Assembly: GCA_047967505.1 (NCBI GenBank)
Contig: CM106539.1
DNA length: 64,000 bases
Source: Dipteris shenzhenensis
Lineage: Eukaryota; Polypodiophyta; Polypodiopsida; Gleicheniales
Reading direction: 5' to 3' (one strand)
Shown here: positions 54,017 through 64,000 of the stretch, piece after piece
How positions within the stretch are numbered: the stretch's first letter is position 1
Layout of the letters: the number at the start of each line of letters is the position of its first letter
Notes under the pieces: model-generated
The model's database searches: none
What the model was told of the DNA's origin: nothing
The model's input: the letters and a program-made list of their open reading frames with translations, nothing else
Made by a program: the position numbers and the translations under genes

Positions 54017-56330
54017 ACTCAAATCGTATCTTTTAAGCTATGCTTTGAGATAGTGGCAATTTAGTAACCTAATATCAAGCTCTACAAAGCGGAGAAAGTG
54101 TGTTTGAAAGAACATTTGAATAAGGAATGGGCTTAAGGACAATTCTACTATAGGATGTTATTGCAAGTGATCATGTACAATTTGAATCTCCAAAAGTTCT
54201 GCCACTTGTGTACCTTTTGGTCATGACAAAACTTGACCACTTTAAAGTGGAAAAAGAGTACCACCTTACCGTATATATAACCTTCTACATAACCTTTCCC
54301 TATATTTATAACCTTCTACATTTCAAATGATAAGAAGCACAAAAATTTGTTCATATAACATTGCTTTATGTTACACCATGAATGATTGTAATTACTTGTA
54401 AAGAAACATTGAGTTTGGTTTGATGGCATAGCCTCCCAGTTCAAAGCATGTAGACCTTTGTAGTTCCTCTGTAGTTCACAATTCATGTCCATGTCTATTA
54501 CTCGTCTATTAGTCTCACTAGCTTGTGCATGATTTGGAACTTTCATAGACCTGGACATGGCAAGGGAGAGCACAATAGTGCAAGGGCCATTGTAAATAGA
54601 ATGTTGACTCATAAAAATATAAAGCAAGCGGTGCAAAGCTATAACGTGCTAGTGATGTTGTGACATTCCTACATGCTAGCATAAAATGGAGGCTCACACT
54701 TTATATCTCCTAAAGGCAGAGATTTTTAATGCTTTTTCTAGTAAGTTAAAGAACAAAATGTGAATAGAGATGTCACTATGGAGCTATGATTCCATTCCTA
54801 ATACTCTTTCCCTTGATTTTGTTAACGGGTACTCTTCAACACTTAGCACCACTTAGATCATGCTACTATAATGCATGCTTTCAAGGTATGTGGAAGATGT
54901 CTTCTAACAAAGCACCCCTTTCATGTTGGGAACATATCACACTAGTTCCATTAAGTGATTGTCATGTTTACGATCCTTAAATCAAAGATGCAATATATCA
55001 AGTATTTCATGATGTGTTGAGCGATGCTCTTGAAATTTGTGATGTTGTTGTGATCCTTCAAGCGATTGTGATATTGGTGATCCTTCAAAGTTCAAGCAAA
55101 GATGTAGCATATGAAGTTCACCATAATACATTGAGCAATGCTCTTGATATAGGAGACAAGTCTTTATGGTAAATGCTGAGGTTCAAAATATTGATGAGCA
55201 TGCTAGTTCTTCTCCATCTAAAGTGCACTGCTATCAAGCATTTGACTAATCATACTTTGAAGAATGAATGGAATAATGTTATTGAACAAAATTCACTCTT
55301 TGAGAAAGGGTTATACTACCAAGAGCTAAGAGATTTAATGTTCAAATTGCTCGATCAAACTCCTAAAGGATCTAGATACTCAAATCAATGGCATTTAAAT
55401 CTATAAAGTCTTCGATGGAGGTTGTTGAAGGTGATAGTGTAGTATTCAAGATTTTTGAAATTGGACGTGAGGCTACATGCACACAAGGAACTTTAGACTA
55501 ATGCCTATATAGGACTTTGGTGTTGAACTAGGAAATTTGAGCATATTTCCTAGATAAAAAGAGGGATTTTCTCCTCTTCATCTAGGAAAATCTTTTTCCT
55601 AAATAGACAACCAATGCCATCGAGGAAATTTGTCATGTAATATGGAGAATCAAGGGGATTATATGTTTTCTATCTAGGAAATGACCTCTTTTTTTCAAAG
55701 CAAATTGTATTTCACATATAGATAACTCAATGCTATCTAGGAAATGTGACATCCCATATGAGAATCAAATAAATTTTCTATTTTCTATATAGGAAATATG
55801 GTCTCTTCCAAGAAATATGTATTTTTATATGGATAATTAAGGGGATTCTCTGTTTCATATATTTGGAAATTAGCAAGAATGTATCTTTTATATTGCAATT
55901 ACCTACATAGGAGGAGTTTTTTGTGTAAGAAAGACTGTTGATACATGAACTTATCAAATGATCCCACATTTTGGTGGGTCTACACATGGGAAGGCTGGGA
56001 GTATGGATCGGTGACATGAATGTAAGTATTGCATGAATTTTTCAAATGATCCCGAATTTTGGTTTGCACACTCCAACAATCCACTCCATCCCCTCTTTTC
56101 TATCTATGTATGCCTATGTCTATGTATGCCTACCTCTGTGTATGCACTAACTCCATGAAGACAGCCATCAACATCACTTTGTAGAGCCCCTTTCAAGAAT
56201 AGTTAAGGTGCAGCATGGCAAGGAGCATAAAATCCAAGGAAGAGGTGGTGGGATGTTAGAGCCAAATGAAGAAGGCATGACAGTAAACATGCAAATATCA
56301 AAGCCTTTTATTGTTGTAAAGGAGGCGGGT
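54017..56330. other. No gene seen; degenerate repeats at 55,530-55,900
   Basis: AT-rich. 55,530-55,900 holds loosely repeated TCTAGGAAAT and ATATGGAGAATCAAGGGGAT words with a spacing of roughly 65-125 bp. Short frames without motifs elsewhere. Confidence 0.5.
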
Positions 56331-56381
56331 AGTACTTTCCACCTAATTCCATTTCACGACAAAGATCCATGACAAACATCA

Positions 56382-59300
56382 TTGGGAAGGTTCCTTGTAC
56401 AAACAAAGGAGTTTAAAGTGTTGCAACCAAAATGTGGTGAGATAGAATCTCTTTCTGATTCCTTGACTGAGTCATTCTTATCTTCATCATCAAATATAAA
56501 TTTGTTACGTTGGGGATTATGGCAAGCTAATGTTCATGTCAATGGTTGTGAAATTAATATTAAGTCATTTTTTATGGATCAAAAGATGGGGCATGAATGG
56601 TTTTGTGAACCATATACAAAGGCCACTTTACATGATGGGAATATGGAATACAAGATAGATGGATGCTTCAGGCACATAAATTGTCTTCGTATATCAATCA
56701 TTGGAGATCCATTTCAAGGTTTCTCATGTGAACACTGTAAGAAAATTTCAGGTTGTTCTAATTTTTGTATGAGATTATATAGGGAGAATCTTGCTGTTTA
56801 GAAGAGAGGAACCAAGAAAAGAGGCAAAGGAAGGGGGATAGACTACCTGACAATTGAAGAGCAAAAAAATGCCACTTTTGAGTGTAGGAAAAGTCTGAAT
56901 GAAGAAAAAAGAAGGCTGTGGTGGGCAACATCAAAAATTGTAATGTTGTCAGTCAGAGTCAAAACTTTGAAAGAATCAAGTTTTGAATGTATAAATAGGA
57001 AAGATGTTCGACGCTTTTGTAACAACATAATTGAAGCTCATAGACAAGGAAAGTTTGGTGGAAAATCAGCCTTGTGGGAATTTTTTCAAGAAGTGGCACA
57101 AAACATGTTACGGTCAAAGCAAGGACACAGGTTTAGTGACTCTACAAAAACCATATATGAAGTTATTAAACTATGGGGTGGTCCACGTCTACATGACTTC
57201 TTGAGTATAAACCTTGGAGGTCCATCTTTGTCTACCACCAAAAGGCAAGGAAGAAAAGCAATTGAATTTTTTTGTGGTGAGCACAATACATATTCGATGC
57301 TGTTGGGAAGATCTATATGGATGCAAAAAAAAGATATGGAGTCATTTCTATAGTTCTAGTTATCATAGTGGAAGATGAGACAACCATTAAGCGTCGAATA
57401 AGGTAATTTTAGCTCTCTATGCATTCTACTTTTATCTATATCATCAAGATATTTATAATTGCTATGTTTGGAAATCTCTCAAAAAGATGAGGAAGTTATT
57501 AAACTCTATAATCATGTTGTGTAGATGGAGTGCAAAAGATGACACTCTTATTGGGTTTTGTGGAAAGAAAGGAGAATATCATCAATGCTCATCAAATGAC
57601 TCCATTGTTGTTGGGAGGTTGTTGGTGAAGGCTCACAAGGATACTCGAATATTATAGATGCCTTTCAAAATCATATCATAGGTCATTATGCTAGACTTTT
57701 GATTGTTAACCCTCTTCATGATCTTCTTCCATGATTGGCTTTGATTGTGCATTGCACATGTAATCGTTTTGATAGTGATTTTGTAAGGAATCAATGGAAT
57801 CTTTTGGAGACCATGTGGAATGCAAATCCGAAAGATAAAGTTGGACCCATAATTGAACATGCTTCAGATGGAGATAGTAGAAGACGAAAGTTGATGCTTG
57901 AAGACTATTTGGAGAAAAGCGAACAATCTTTTGCTATCAATTGGTGTGGATGGAATTTGAGAGCAAAAATTGTAGGAGGAAATGTGTATGGCCTTCATGA
58001 TCAAGACTTTGTACACTGTGGAAAGAAACTTACAAGCCCACTTGATAGTCCTACTCAACAACTAGAAATTAAATGTGTTTGGATCACACTAAATCATGTA
58101 TCTATTATTTACAATTCTTTTTCAATTGAGGAGCACAAGCTACGAGATGGAGATATTCAAAGAAATGATCGACAAAATTGGGGAGCAACTCAAAGGATTG
58201 CAAGTAGACAAGTACAGAAATGTTTGAGAAAACTTCAAAAAAAAAAAAGAAGTATGAAGGGGACTGAGGCCTATTTGATGATATTTTCTTGTCACCATAT
58301 TTGATCTTAAAGGAGCGTGTGGTGCTTGCAGCCAAGGTAGTTTTCTTTTTCAAAATTTGGTGACTATGGATTCATCACCATCTAACCTACACCTTGAAGA
58401 AAAATTTCATCAGTAAGGAGGTTTATACGGACTGCATACTTTCTTGTCATTTTGTTGTATTGCTCATAAAGATGCTTCGAGATTTTTATCCTAATCTGAA
58501 GTGTCCACTACATCTTACCAGTTTTGATGTTGCTGAAATCTATTTTAGTAAAGTTGGAGGCATGATTGGGCAAGAAAGAGCATTTGATCTTGGAGATCTT
58601 CTACATAGCATTGGTAGCTTGAATAAAATTTCCATGCATGAGTGTGCTCAAAATGGTCTAACTTTCTCTAGGGCTCATAAAAAGCAAGAGCATATATGGA
58701 AACATTTGAACAAACAAGAAGGGATGATTGAAGAAAATTTAGGTCACTATGAGAGTGTTTCTTCTGATGAAAAGATGATTGATGCATTGAAGGAGGGCTT
58801 ACAACAAGCTCACATACTATGCGAGTCTTTGGATTTGAAACCTAGCAAGGCTGAAGACTTAAAATGGTGGTTTCAACCTTGGCTAGATGCAGGGTCTACA
58901 TGGTGTAAGCTAGATGCTGAAATGATAGAAGCTAATGAGAATGATGACTTTGTGGAGCCATGTGGTGAAGAAGAATCTATGGACGAGAATAGCAATGAAA
59001 GTGAAGAGGTTATTGCACCTAGTGAGATTAGACATGAAATTGATGACATTGAAGGAAACAAGAAACATGCCCCCTAAGAAAAACATTAGCCCCATTGTAG
59101 AGGTGGACGAAAGGTTTATTTTCAAGTCAACATTGGTGAGCCAACTCAATGGATGTCCAACCTTGTCAAAAGATAGACTCACAAGGGTAAAGCAAGGTGT
59201 TTACTTCAACCATGAAGCAAAAGCACAATCATCGAATGGGAATTTATTTGGCATAGGTTGTGACTATGCTGTATACTTTCATGATGACATAAAAGGACAA

Positions 59301-59663
59301 GGAAATCAGCACATGAAAAGAAATGTCAAAGCTACAATCATGAGGAAGATGGATGCAACTCATGGTACATGGTACTTAGGAAGAGTTCAAAAGATGAGGA
59401 AGAAAGTCAGAGGGAGGTACATGGATTATAAGCGTGGCTTTGATTTAGCAAATAGGCCCCAAGGTTTGGAAGTTCAGCTTGGATGGTATCAAAGGGCAAA
59501 AGGAGCACAAATGTTTACTTATGATTTGAAAGACTTAAACATGGTGGACATTGAAACAATTATTGCATTAGCAAATTTGATATATATTGTAAGAATAGAC
59601 AAGTACCAGCTAGATGAGAATGACTACAAAGTTCTTAATGACTTCTTGAAAAGTGCTAGGTAA
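56382..59663 (+). pseudogene. Transposase-like multi-exon gene, lightly broken, family not named
   Basis: Plus strand, in order: LLRWGLWQANVHVNGCEINI and a Cys-rich part C..HCKKISGCSNFC (to 56,798); one TAG at 56,799; then the same frame through KSALWEFFQEVAQNMLRSKQ and GGPRLHDFLSIN. A shift in the A8 run at 57,325-57,332 leads to VIIVEDETTIKRRIR before a GTAATT donor (57,402). The next exon (about 57,525) reads WSAKDDTLIGFCGKKGEYHQ; then ALIVHCTCNRFDSDF, EHASDGDSRRRKLMLEDY, HDQDFVHCGKKLTSPLD, HKLRDGDIQRNDRQNWGATQ (57,745-58,200), then FYPNLKCPLHLTSFDVAEIY (58,488-58,548), WWFQPWLD and a long acidic tail to 59,077. EDE, SDGDSRR, DRQN and the late SFDVAEIYF block in this order suggest an RNase-H-like DDE/D transposase. 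A frame change at the C5 run 59,069-59,073 joins MPPKKNISPIVEVDE, VKQGVYFNHEAKAQ and WYLGRVQKMRKK up to a GTAAGT donor (59,663). Confidence 0.6.
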
Positions 59664-59699
59664 GTTTACTTTGCATTTTTCATGTAAGGTGAAAAGTAG

Positions 59700-62475
59700 A
59701 AAGGTTAAAAACTTACATGTGGCATACATTCGACTGCAAGTGCCCGCTCTCAATCAGTTACATCCTCTCCATCACGTTTGACTTCACGAAGAGTTTCTTG
59801 TAGCCAATCACGGGACATGTGTCTGGGCAGAAGAGCAAGGTTTGGTGGATATGGCACCCTCTACCTATGCATGACTCTAAAGATTGCCCTCTCATTTATT
59901 CCTTTTGCATTGGCCTCTTCATATCTCTCCACCCATCTTTGCATCTTGGGACTATTGAGGACAAAAAAATTATTGAAATTTTCTCTTTGCTCTTTGCTCA
60001 TCTTTCTTTCAACCCATATACCTTGGGGAACCTCTGCAATGACACGATCATCGTCCTTGCTATTCTAAGAATTTGGCATATTGGGATCCATGGATGCAAG
60101 AAACTCTATGATGTATACTAATGACTCTTGCACAAGCCATCCCTCTACCATGCTTGCTTTGGGTCTAGCTCTTTGCCTTACAAATTCCTTCAAGGTTTTC
60201 ATAAACCGTTCAAGGAAAAACATCCAATGACTATGAACGGTTCCTACAATGGTGACCTCATCAACTACATGTACAAGCAAGTGCACCTAAGTTGTCATAA
60301 TGCTTGAGGGAAAGTGTTTCTCAAGCAAGCACGTTGCTTCAATGGAGTCCATCTTAGGCCTCTCGATGCTCGATACAAAGATCTCTTTTTGTGAGATCCA
60401 CCTATTCCACATGCACTTGTAAGATTCAATATTTTGTACCCATCATTTAAAATTGTATGTCAAAATATAACAAAGGTGATATGATAGTAAGCATACTTGA
60501 CAATGCCACCACTGATCTTGTAGAGATAGTGGTTCTAACATCTTCTAATAAGCATACTCTCACTATAATTGGGAGGATAAACTACCCAAGCAACAAAGGA
60601 GTTATAACAATGTGACACAATCATATAATTTAATTACAAGATGGCATCAAAATCTATGTTCTATATACTCTTATTTCAAGCTAACATGTAGAATACATGT
60701 AAGACCTTGTGCCAATCATGGGACTTGAGGCCACTAAGCTTAATGTCCCTCATAAACACTCCCCTCAGGCAACACATGTGTCCCATGGGGGTGTCCGAAA
60801 AGATGCAATATCCAGCTTGCCTCCTCTACCTTGGAATGGATCCATGGTGCCTTTGGGAGAACATTCATGTTCTTGAACCATCCTCCTGAGTTGTAGAACC
60901 AAGATCTTTAGTTCTATGCACATGCTCTTGGGGCCACAAGTGAGGCATCCTACCCATCTCATACAAGTCTTATCCACTCCCCTTGTGTCAACCAAGCATG
61001 CCCAAATAGAAGCCCCCACATTCTTGAAGATATGCATGGTATCCAAGAGGTGATTGATTTGTAACTCACCCCAATATGGAAGCTTGTGAAAGATAGAAAG
61101 CCGGTCCATACCTAGAGGAGGCTCCTCACTATTAGCTCTCCAATCCCGAATCTAGTCACTTGCTTCCTATAGACCGGTGGTGGATCAAGTTGACCTTCAC
61201 GTGCAGGATGATCAAGCAGAAGATATTGAGCATGACCTTCATAAAACATCTTCCTCATATGTTTGGAGTGTCACATATTCAAACTAGGGTCACAAATAGG
61301 ACAAGCATGGCACCCTTGTGTTTTAAGCCCTACATATATGCATGGACATATAGATCAATAGACATGCATAGATCACATCACAATAGAAACATAAAGGTAT
61401 CAATAGGCATGCAAAAGGATGTACCTATGCACTCCCCAAATCCTGGATAGTCATGCATGGTCCATATCAAAATTCCCCTAATGTGCATGTCTACGGCTTG
61501 CCTCCGAGCTCTAGAAATATCAAAGACATGTATGCCCCTCCATAAGGTTTGGAGCTCCTCGATCAAGGGTGCCATGTACATGTCCATATTTTTAGCCTTA
61601 TACTTCCCTGGCACAAGTAGGGCAAGCATGAGGTGTCCCTTATTTATTTTTAGCCATGGCAGGATATTGTAGTTCACAAAGTCTATGGGCCATGTCGATC
61701 AAGATGTGGAGCATAACCTAGAAGGGTTCACGCCATCCATTGTGAGCCCGAGATGTAAATCACGTGGCTCCCTCACAAAGTCCATTCACATGTTGTCTAC
61801 ATGCTTCCAAGTAGCACAATCTGTGGCGGTGATCCTCAAAGTGTCATCGGTGGACCGGTGTGTAGCATGCCACATCATCAGTTGTGCAATGGAGTTGCAT
61901 CTAAACATGTGTTGTATTCTGGGGATGATGAGAAAATGTCTTAGGACCTTCACTAGGATCGTCTCCCCAAGCAAGTCCTACATGTAGCATTGTGCTCCAC
62001 AATCTGGGCAATTAACCAAATTGCCATACTTGTGATGAAACAAAATACAATCATTAGGGAAAGCATGGATGGTGTCATAATCCATCCCAACCATCACCAA
62101 CATCTTCTTCACTTCATCTTTGGAATTGGAAATGGTATTTGGGACAGGAAACATCTTCCCTAGCAACCTATTACAATTTGCAAATCCAAGAAACTTGTGA
62201 ATGAAGTACTATCTAATTAGTGCATGCAACAAGGACAATCAATATAAATTTCCATGAATCATTCAAATATCATTGGTTCATCAATGATGCACTAGCATGT
62301 CAACGTACATCCTCTTCTGGTGGTGCCTCTTCATACATCTGCAAGTGGCGCATGACAATACGGCACTGATGACGAACCCCTCACCTGCAATGCATGCAAG
62401 GACAAGGCAATCTCTCACGAAGCCACTCCAAACTCTTGGGAAGTGGCCCCTATCTGACGAGCTATCACTACTCAT
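59700..62475 (-). pseudogene. Second CACTA (En/Spm) transposase, Tnp2 type
   Basis: From the ATG at 62,475: Ser-rich start MSSDSSSDRGHFPRVW; then LLGKMFPVPNTISNSKDEVK, IHAFPNDCILFHHKYGNLVN and CPDCG (62,172-61,980); VLRHFLIIPRIQHMFRCNSI, LMMWHATHR, TWKHVD; LGLTMDGVNPF; KGHLMLALLVPGKYKAKNMD, PLIEELQTLWRGIHVFDIS, WTMHDYPGFGECIG (61,640-61,425, before a donor); HKLPYWGELQINHLLDTMHI (about 61,090-61,030); then a long exon with CLLEKHFPSS, VHLLVHVVDEVTIVGTVHSH, MFFLERFMKTLKEFVRQRAR, EGWLVQESL (DUF4218, 60,340-60,110), and FRVMHR, LPRHMSRDWLQETLREVKRD to about 59,700. The domain order is textbook Tnp2. Breaks: TAG near 61,985, frame changes near 61,690, a stop near 60,270 and TGA near 59,755. Much better preserved than the relic at 5.3-8.9 kb, and not a close copy of it. 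Confidence 0.88.
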
Positions 62476-62583
62476 CCTCTCCACTTGCACACATCCACAA
62501 CATCCCCCCAGGACAAGTCAAATAGCCAAACACCCAAATTTCTCAAACCCTAAACCCCCAAAAAACCCCTATTTTGTCAGTAC

Positions 62584-62690
62584 AGGCATCAGTATATACT
62601 GATGCCCATACCAACACCCATACTGATGTTTATACCGATGATTTGCTTTATATACCCACACTAATGCCGAATCTCATACTGATGGTTTGC
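62584..62690. repeat. CATACTGATG repeat cluster before Tnp2
   Basis: CATCAGTATATACTGATG, CCCATACTGATG, TATACCGATG, CACACTAATG and CTCATACTGATG follow each other within 107 bp, in direct and inverted form. Position relative to the transposase start matches the TCTATAGACGC clusters of the first element, but the motif is different, as expected if each CACTA family has its own binding repeat. Confidence 0.55.
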
Positions 62691-62699
62691 GAGAACTAA

Positions 62700-63290
62700 A
62701 TCATCCTATGATGCCATTTGTTTTTTCGTGCATTCTACTCCCTCGCTTTTGCTTTCAGCTCACAATTACCAACAACCCTTGCCTCCTCACTCTTGCCTCC
62801 TCCCTCCCCTTCCCACCTCTCCTACATTGTCCCTCTGCACCTACAAGACTTGCTGCAGCTCATTCTCCACCATCTCAAGGTAAGAAATCCTATTTTTCCC
62901 TTCTACTTCAAGTTGTTTGTCTTTCTTTCTACCTCTCCTCTTGTTTCCCTTCCTCTACTTTCACTTTTCCTTCCTTTTTTTGAAGTTTCTCTCCTCCTTT
63001 ACTTTCCTTTTCTTTCTCCAAAGGAAGAAAAAATACACCCAAAAAAATCATGAAAGAGAAGAGTATGAAAGTTCTACCTATTATTTTTGTGCTTTCTCCT
63101 TGTTTGTAGGCTTCTCTTTGTCTCCTCAATCCAATCCTTTGGAATGTTGCTTCTCCAAACTTCTGCTTTCACTAATAGTTTTCTTAAAATGGTATGTTTC
63201 CTCTCTTTCATAGGGCCAGTACACAAAACACCTCCTCTTCCGAGCGGGATTATCTAGTGTCAAGACGCATCATTTCCAGGTAAGAACGTG
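62700..63290 (+). other. Plus-strand leader exons (possible companion gene start)
   Basis: C/T-rich leader with CATCTCAAGGTAAGAAAT (donor at about 62,880) and, after about 330 bp, an exon-like piece ending ATCATTTCCAGGTAAGAAC (donor at about 63,283). No start codon with a long frame follows before the pyrimidine tract. It is divergent from the CACTA transposase, as the companion ORF is in the first element, so it may be the 5' end of that gene. Confidence 0.3.
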
Positions 63291-63359
63291 CTTCCTCTCT
63301 TTTCCTATTTTTCTTTTCGTGATTGCATTGGCCTGCAAGTGCTAGCTGTAGTGATGGGT

Positions 63360-64000
63360 GTAGGAACTCTTATCCTCTCTTTTATTCTCTCTTTTATTCT
63401 CTTTTCCCCTCTCTTTCCTTCTCTCTTTCCTTCTCTCTTTTTCTCTCTTTTTCCTTTCTTTTCCTTCTCTTTTATCCTATCTTTTCCCCTCTCTTTTCTT
63501 CTCTCTTTTCCTCCTCTCTTGTTCTCTCTTTTCCTCTCTTTTCTCCTCGTCTCCTCTCCTTTCCTATTTTTCTTCTCTCTTTTTTCCTTTCTCCTCTCCC
63601 CTCTCCCCTCTCCTATCCCCTTGTCACTCTATCCCCCTCTCCTTTCCTCTCTTTACTTCTCTCTTTTCCTCTCTTTTCCTCTCTTTTCCTTCTCTCTTTT
63701 CTTCTCTTTTCCTCCTCTCTTTTCCTTCCTCTCTTTTCCTCTCTTCCCTTCTCTCTTTTTCTCTTTTTCCCTCTCTTTTCCCCTCTCTTTAATTCTCTCT
63801 TTTCCTCTCTTTTTCTCTATTTCCTTCTCTCATTTCTTCTCTTTTCCTCCTCTCTTGTCCTTCCTCTCTTTTCCTCTCTTTGTCCTCTCTTTTCCTTCCA
63901 TACTTTCTCTCTTTTCCTTCTCTTTTTTCCTCTCTTTTCCCCTCTCTTTTCCTCCTCTCTTGTTCTCTCTTTTCCTCTCTTTTTTCCTCTTCTCCTCTCT
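63360..64000. repeat. Polypyrimidine tract (purine on minus strand), runs off the window
   Basis: Almost only C and T on the plus strand, built from TCTCTTTTCC and CTCTCTTTTCCTCCT words with few A or G. On the minus strand it is a GA tract of the same kind as 3,668-4,430 and lies upstream of the minus-strand CACTA transposase. Its right end is beyond 64,000. Confidence 0.9.

Noticed and set aside
62687-63213. Overlapping Ser/Leu/Phe-rich plus-strand frames
   Set aside because: Pyrimidine-rich leader sequence; three frames open at once, no motifs.

Overview
This window looks like nuclear DNA of a land plant. It is visibly AT-rich, has GT-AG introns, and is filled with plant-type transposable elements. 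It also carries a single first exon of a CYP72-clan cytochrome P450, an arrangement I associate with plants. I see no rRNA, tRNA, CRISPR, operon or bacterial signal, and I cannot name the species or lineage. Almost all genes I can recognise are transposon genes or relics; only a few short pieces look host-derived.

Layout. 1-258 is a relic repeated at 52,731-52,957. 1.45-9.30 kb is a CACTA (En/Spm) region: a decayed companion ORF on the minus strand, a nearly pure purine tract, clusters of short subterminal-type repeats, and a decayed Tnp2 transposase with a DUF4216-like end on the plus strand. 9.45-13.1 kb has no intact gene but holds two complete copies of a MITE family with 8-bp target duplications, and a protein-kinase relic broken by a third, partial copy. 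13.7-16.8 kb is a 5'-truncated Ty1/copia element (integrase, reverse transcriptase, RNase H, 3' LTR). 17.2-18.1 kb looks like the 3' end of an unknown spliced gene. 18.2-19.0 kb holds tandem repeats, one with perfect palindromic cores. 22.04-23.66 kb is a very short complete LTR element (two about 155-bp LTRs, primer binding site, CTTCT target duplication) inserted in an exon-like sequence. 23.7-25.6 kb is a duplicated stretch.

26.7-46.1 kb is the most unusual part. A 738-codon ORF of unknown function (32,891-35,107) is followed by further exons and then by three tandem modules that each look like a Ulp1/SENP (C48) cysteine peptidase. A fourth module lies in a truncated second unit (41.9-44.1 kb), and an internally deleted copy of the front part lies at 27.5-28.5 kb. 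A small clean two-exon gene (40,790-41,246) sits between the two units. A 2-kb GA satellite fills 29.5-31.7 kb.

46.4-53.5 kb holds further relics: a BED-type zinc finger between two direct repeats, a fold-back element, a decayed transposase-like gene, the P450 exon and a third CACTA remnant. 56.4-59.7 kb is a fairly young, lightly broken transposase-like gene of a family I cannot name. 59.7-62.5 kb is a second, better preserved CACTA transposase on the minus strand, again with a purine tract upstream of it (63.36 kb to the window end).

Exon boundaries are read by eye from splice motifs and homologous copies. Family names rest on remembered motifs, not on a search.
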